Both the position numbers and the translations under genes were made by a program. Of a DNA stretch of 64,000 nt, positions 63,512-64,000 are shown one piece after another. Within the stretch, counting starts at the first letter, position 1, and each line of letters begins with the position of its first letter. This DNA is from Lysobacter sp. GX 14042 (lineage in GTDB: Bacteria; Pseudomonadota; Gammaproteobacteria; Xanthomonadales; Xanthomonadaceae), in the NCBI RefSeq assembly GCF_021390425.1, contig NZ_JAJUWY010000005.1:124001-188000 (forward strand). The letters run 5' to 3'. Below the pieces are notes generated by a model. It did not search any database. It worked only from the letters and a program-made list of their open reading frames with translations, and was not told the DNA's origin.

Positions 63512-64000
63512 TAGAGGAGACCCTTTTCCTTGAGTGCGGCAACCAGCTCGGCGGCGTCCTTCACCATGACGCCCTTGCTGCGCTTGGCCGGCGGGGCGTA
63601 GTGGGTGGTCTTGAGGCCTTCAGCGGCCTCCACGCCCAACTCGGCGAACGGGATCGACTCCATCGGCTTGCTTTTGGCCTTCATGATGTCGGGCAGCTTG
63701 ATGAAGCGCGGCTCGTTCAGACGCAGGTCGGTGGTGACCACGGCCGGCAGGTCGACCTCCAAGGTCTCCAGGCCGGCGTCCACCTCGCGGGTGACGGTGG
63801 CCTTGCCGTCGGCAATCTTCAGCTTGCTGGCGAAGGTTGCCTGCGGGCGGCCCCAGATGGTGGCCAGCATCTGGCCGGTCTGGTTGGCGTCGTCGTCGAT
63901 CGCCTGCTTGCCCAGGATCACCAGGTCGGGCTGTTCCTTCTCGATCAGCTTCAGGAAGGTGCGGGCGGCGTCCAGGGGCTGGATCTCCTGGCCGGCCTCG
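63511..64000 (-). CDS. etfB: electron transfer flavoprotein beta subunit, 5' end missing
   Basis: The C-terminal 163 residues of EtfB, running off the right edge of the window. At the edge the frame reads EAGQEIQPLDAARTFLKLIE then EQPDLVILGKQAIDDDANQT, the AMP-binding segment of EtfB, followed by GQMLATIWGRPQATFASKL, and it ends AAELVAALKEKGLL. etfB-etfA are translationally coupled. Confidence 0.96.
   Translation of the reverse strand, partial: EAGQEIQPLDAARTFLKLIEKEQPDLVILGKQAIDDDANQTGQMLATIWGRPQATFASKLKIADGKATVTREVDAGLETLEVDLPAVVTTDLRLNEPRFIKLPDIMKAKSKPMESIPFAELGVEAAEGLKTTHYAPPAKRSKGVMVKDAAELVAALKEKGLL

Overview
The window is high-GC DNA from a gammaproteobacterium of the Xanthomonadaceae/Lysobacteraceae type (Lysobacter, Luteimonas or a close relative). 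The evidence is a Clp-type Crp/Fnr regulator divergent from speD, an xps-like type II secretion operon (gspE to gspD including gspN), a riboflavin operon whose RibA-like domain is degenerate, and an O-antigen locus between a metB-like gene and etfA/etfB, the site used for LPS clusters in Xanthomonas. There are no rRNAs, transposase genes or canonical CRISPR arrays. One tRNA (Gln, CTG) is present.

Layout. 1-15 kb is housekeeping: the 3' part of an FAD-linked oxidase, a uracil-DNA glycosylase-like gene, a minus-strand nrdR-ribD / FMN riboswitch / ribE-ribBA-ribH-nusB-thiL block, glyA, a LysR-YeiH pair, ettA, pyrF and a purine permease. 15.0-15.4 kb holds two long perfect-stem hairpins. 15.4-29.7 kb is one long minus-strand gene string: gspE, a GIY-YIG nuclease gene, gspF-G-H-I-J-K-L-M-N-D, two glycosyltransferase-like genes and pncB. 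29.8-42.2 kb mixes conserved genes (a ParDE-like toxin-antitoxin pair, clp, speD, coq7, glcF, rplM-rpsI, tRNA-Gln, fumarylacetoacetate hydrolase family, maiA, pilU, DUF4398, DUF465) with dense intergenic repeats, a broken toxin-antitoxin pair and a possible small RNA. 42.2-46.2 kb carries cystathionine beta-synthase, a GT4 glycosyltransferase and a cystathionine gamma-synthase/lyase. 46.2-62.5 kb is the O-antigen locus, with lower GC towards its middle and right. It holds an ABC-2 exporter pair, large GT proteins with coiled-coil tails, methyltransferase-like genes, an asparagine-synthase-like gene, a nucleotide-sugar epimerase, a TupA-like ATP-grasp gene and wecB. The window ends in etfA-etfB.

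The most interesting signal is a dispersed palindrome family (core ATTCCCGCG or ATCCCCGCG, about 3 nt, then the reverse complement; conserved flanks CCATGGA and TGACG) with about fifteen palindromic copies and several half-units. It occurs with a GIY-YIG nuclease gene that lies inside the type II secretion operon, is flanked by the repeats on both sides, and has an 80-residue C-terminal tail encoded by them. This resembles a nuclease with its cognate genomic repeats (compare the Ssn family of Neisseria). A second signal is a family of three long inverted repeats (31-32 bp arms, compensatory arm changes, conserved 27-31 nt loop). A third is an AG-rich array family built on GAGGAACGAGT. None of the three families was seen inside the O-antigen locus.
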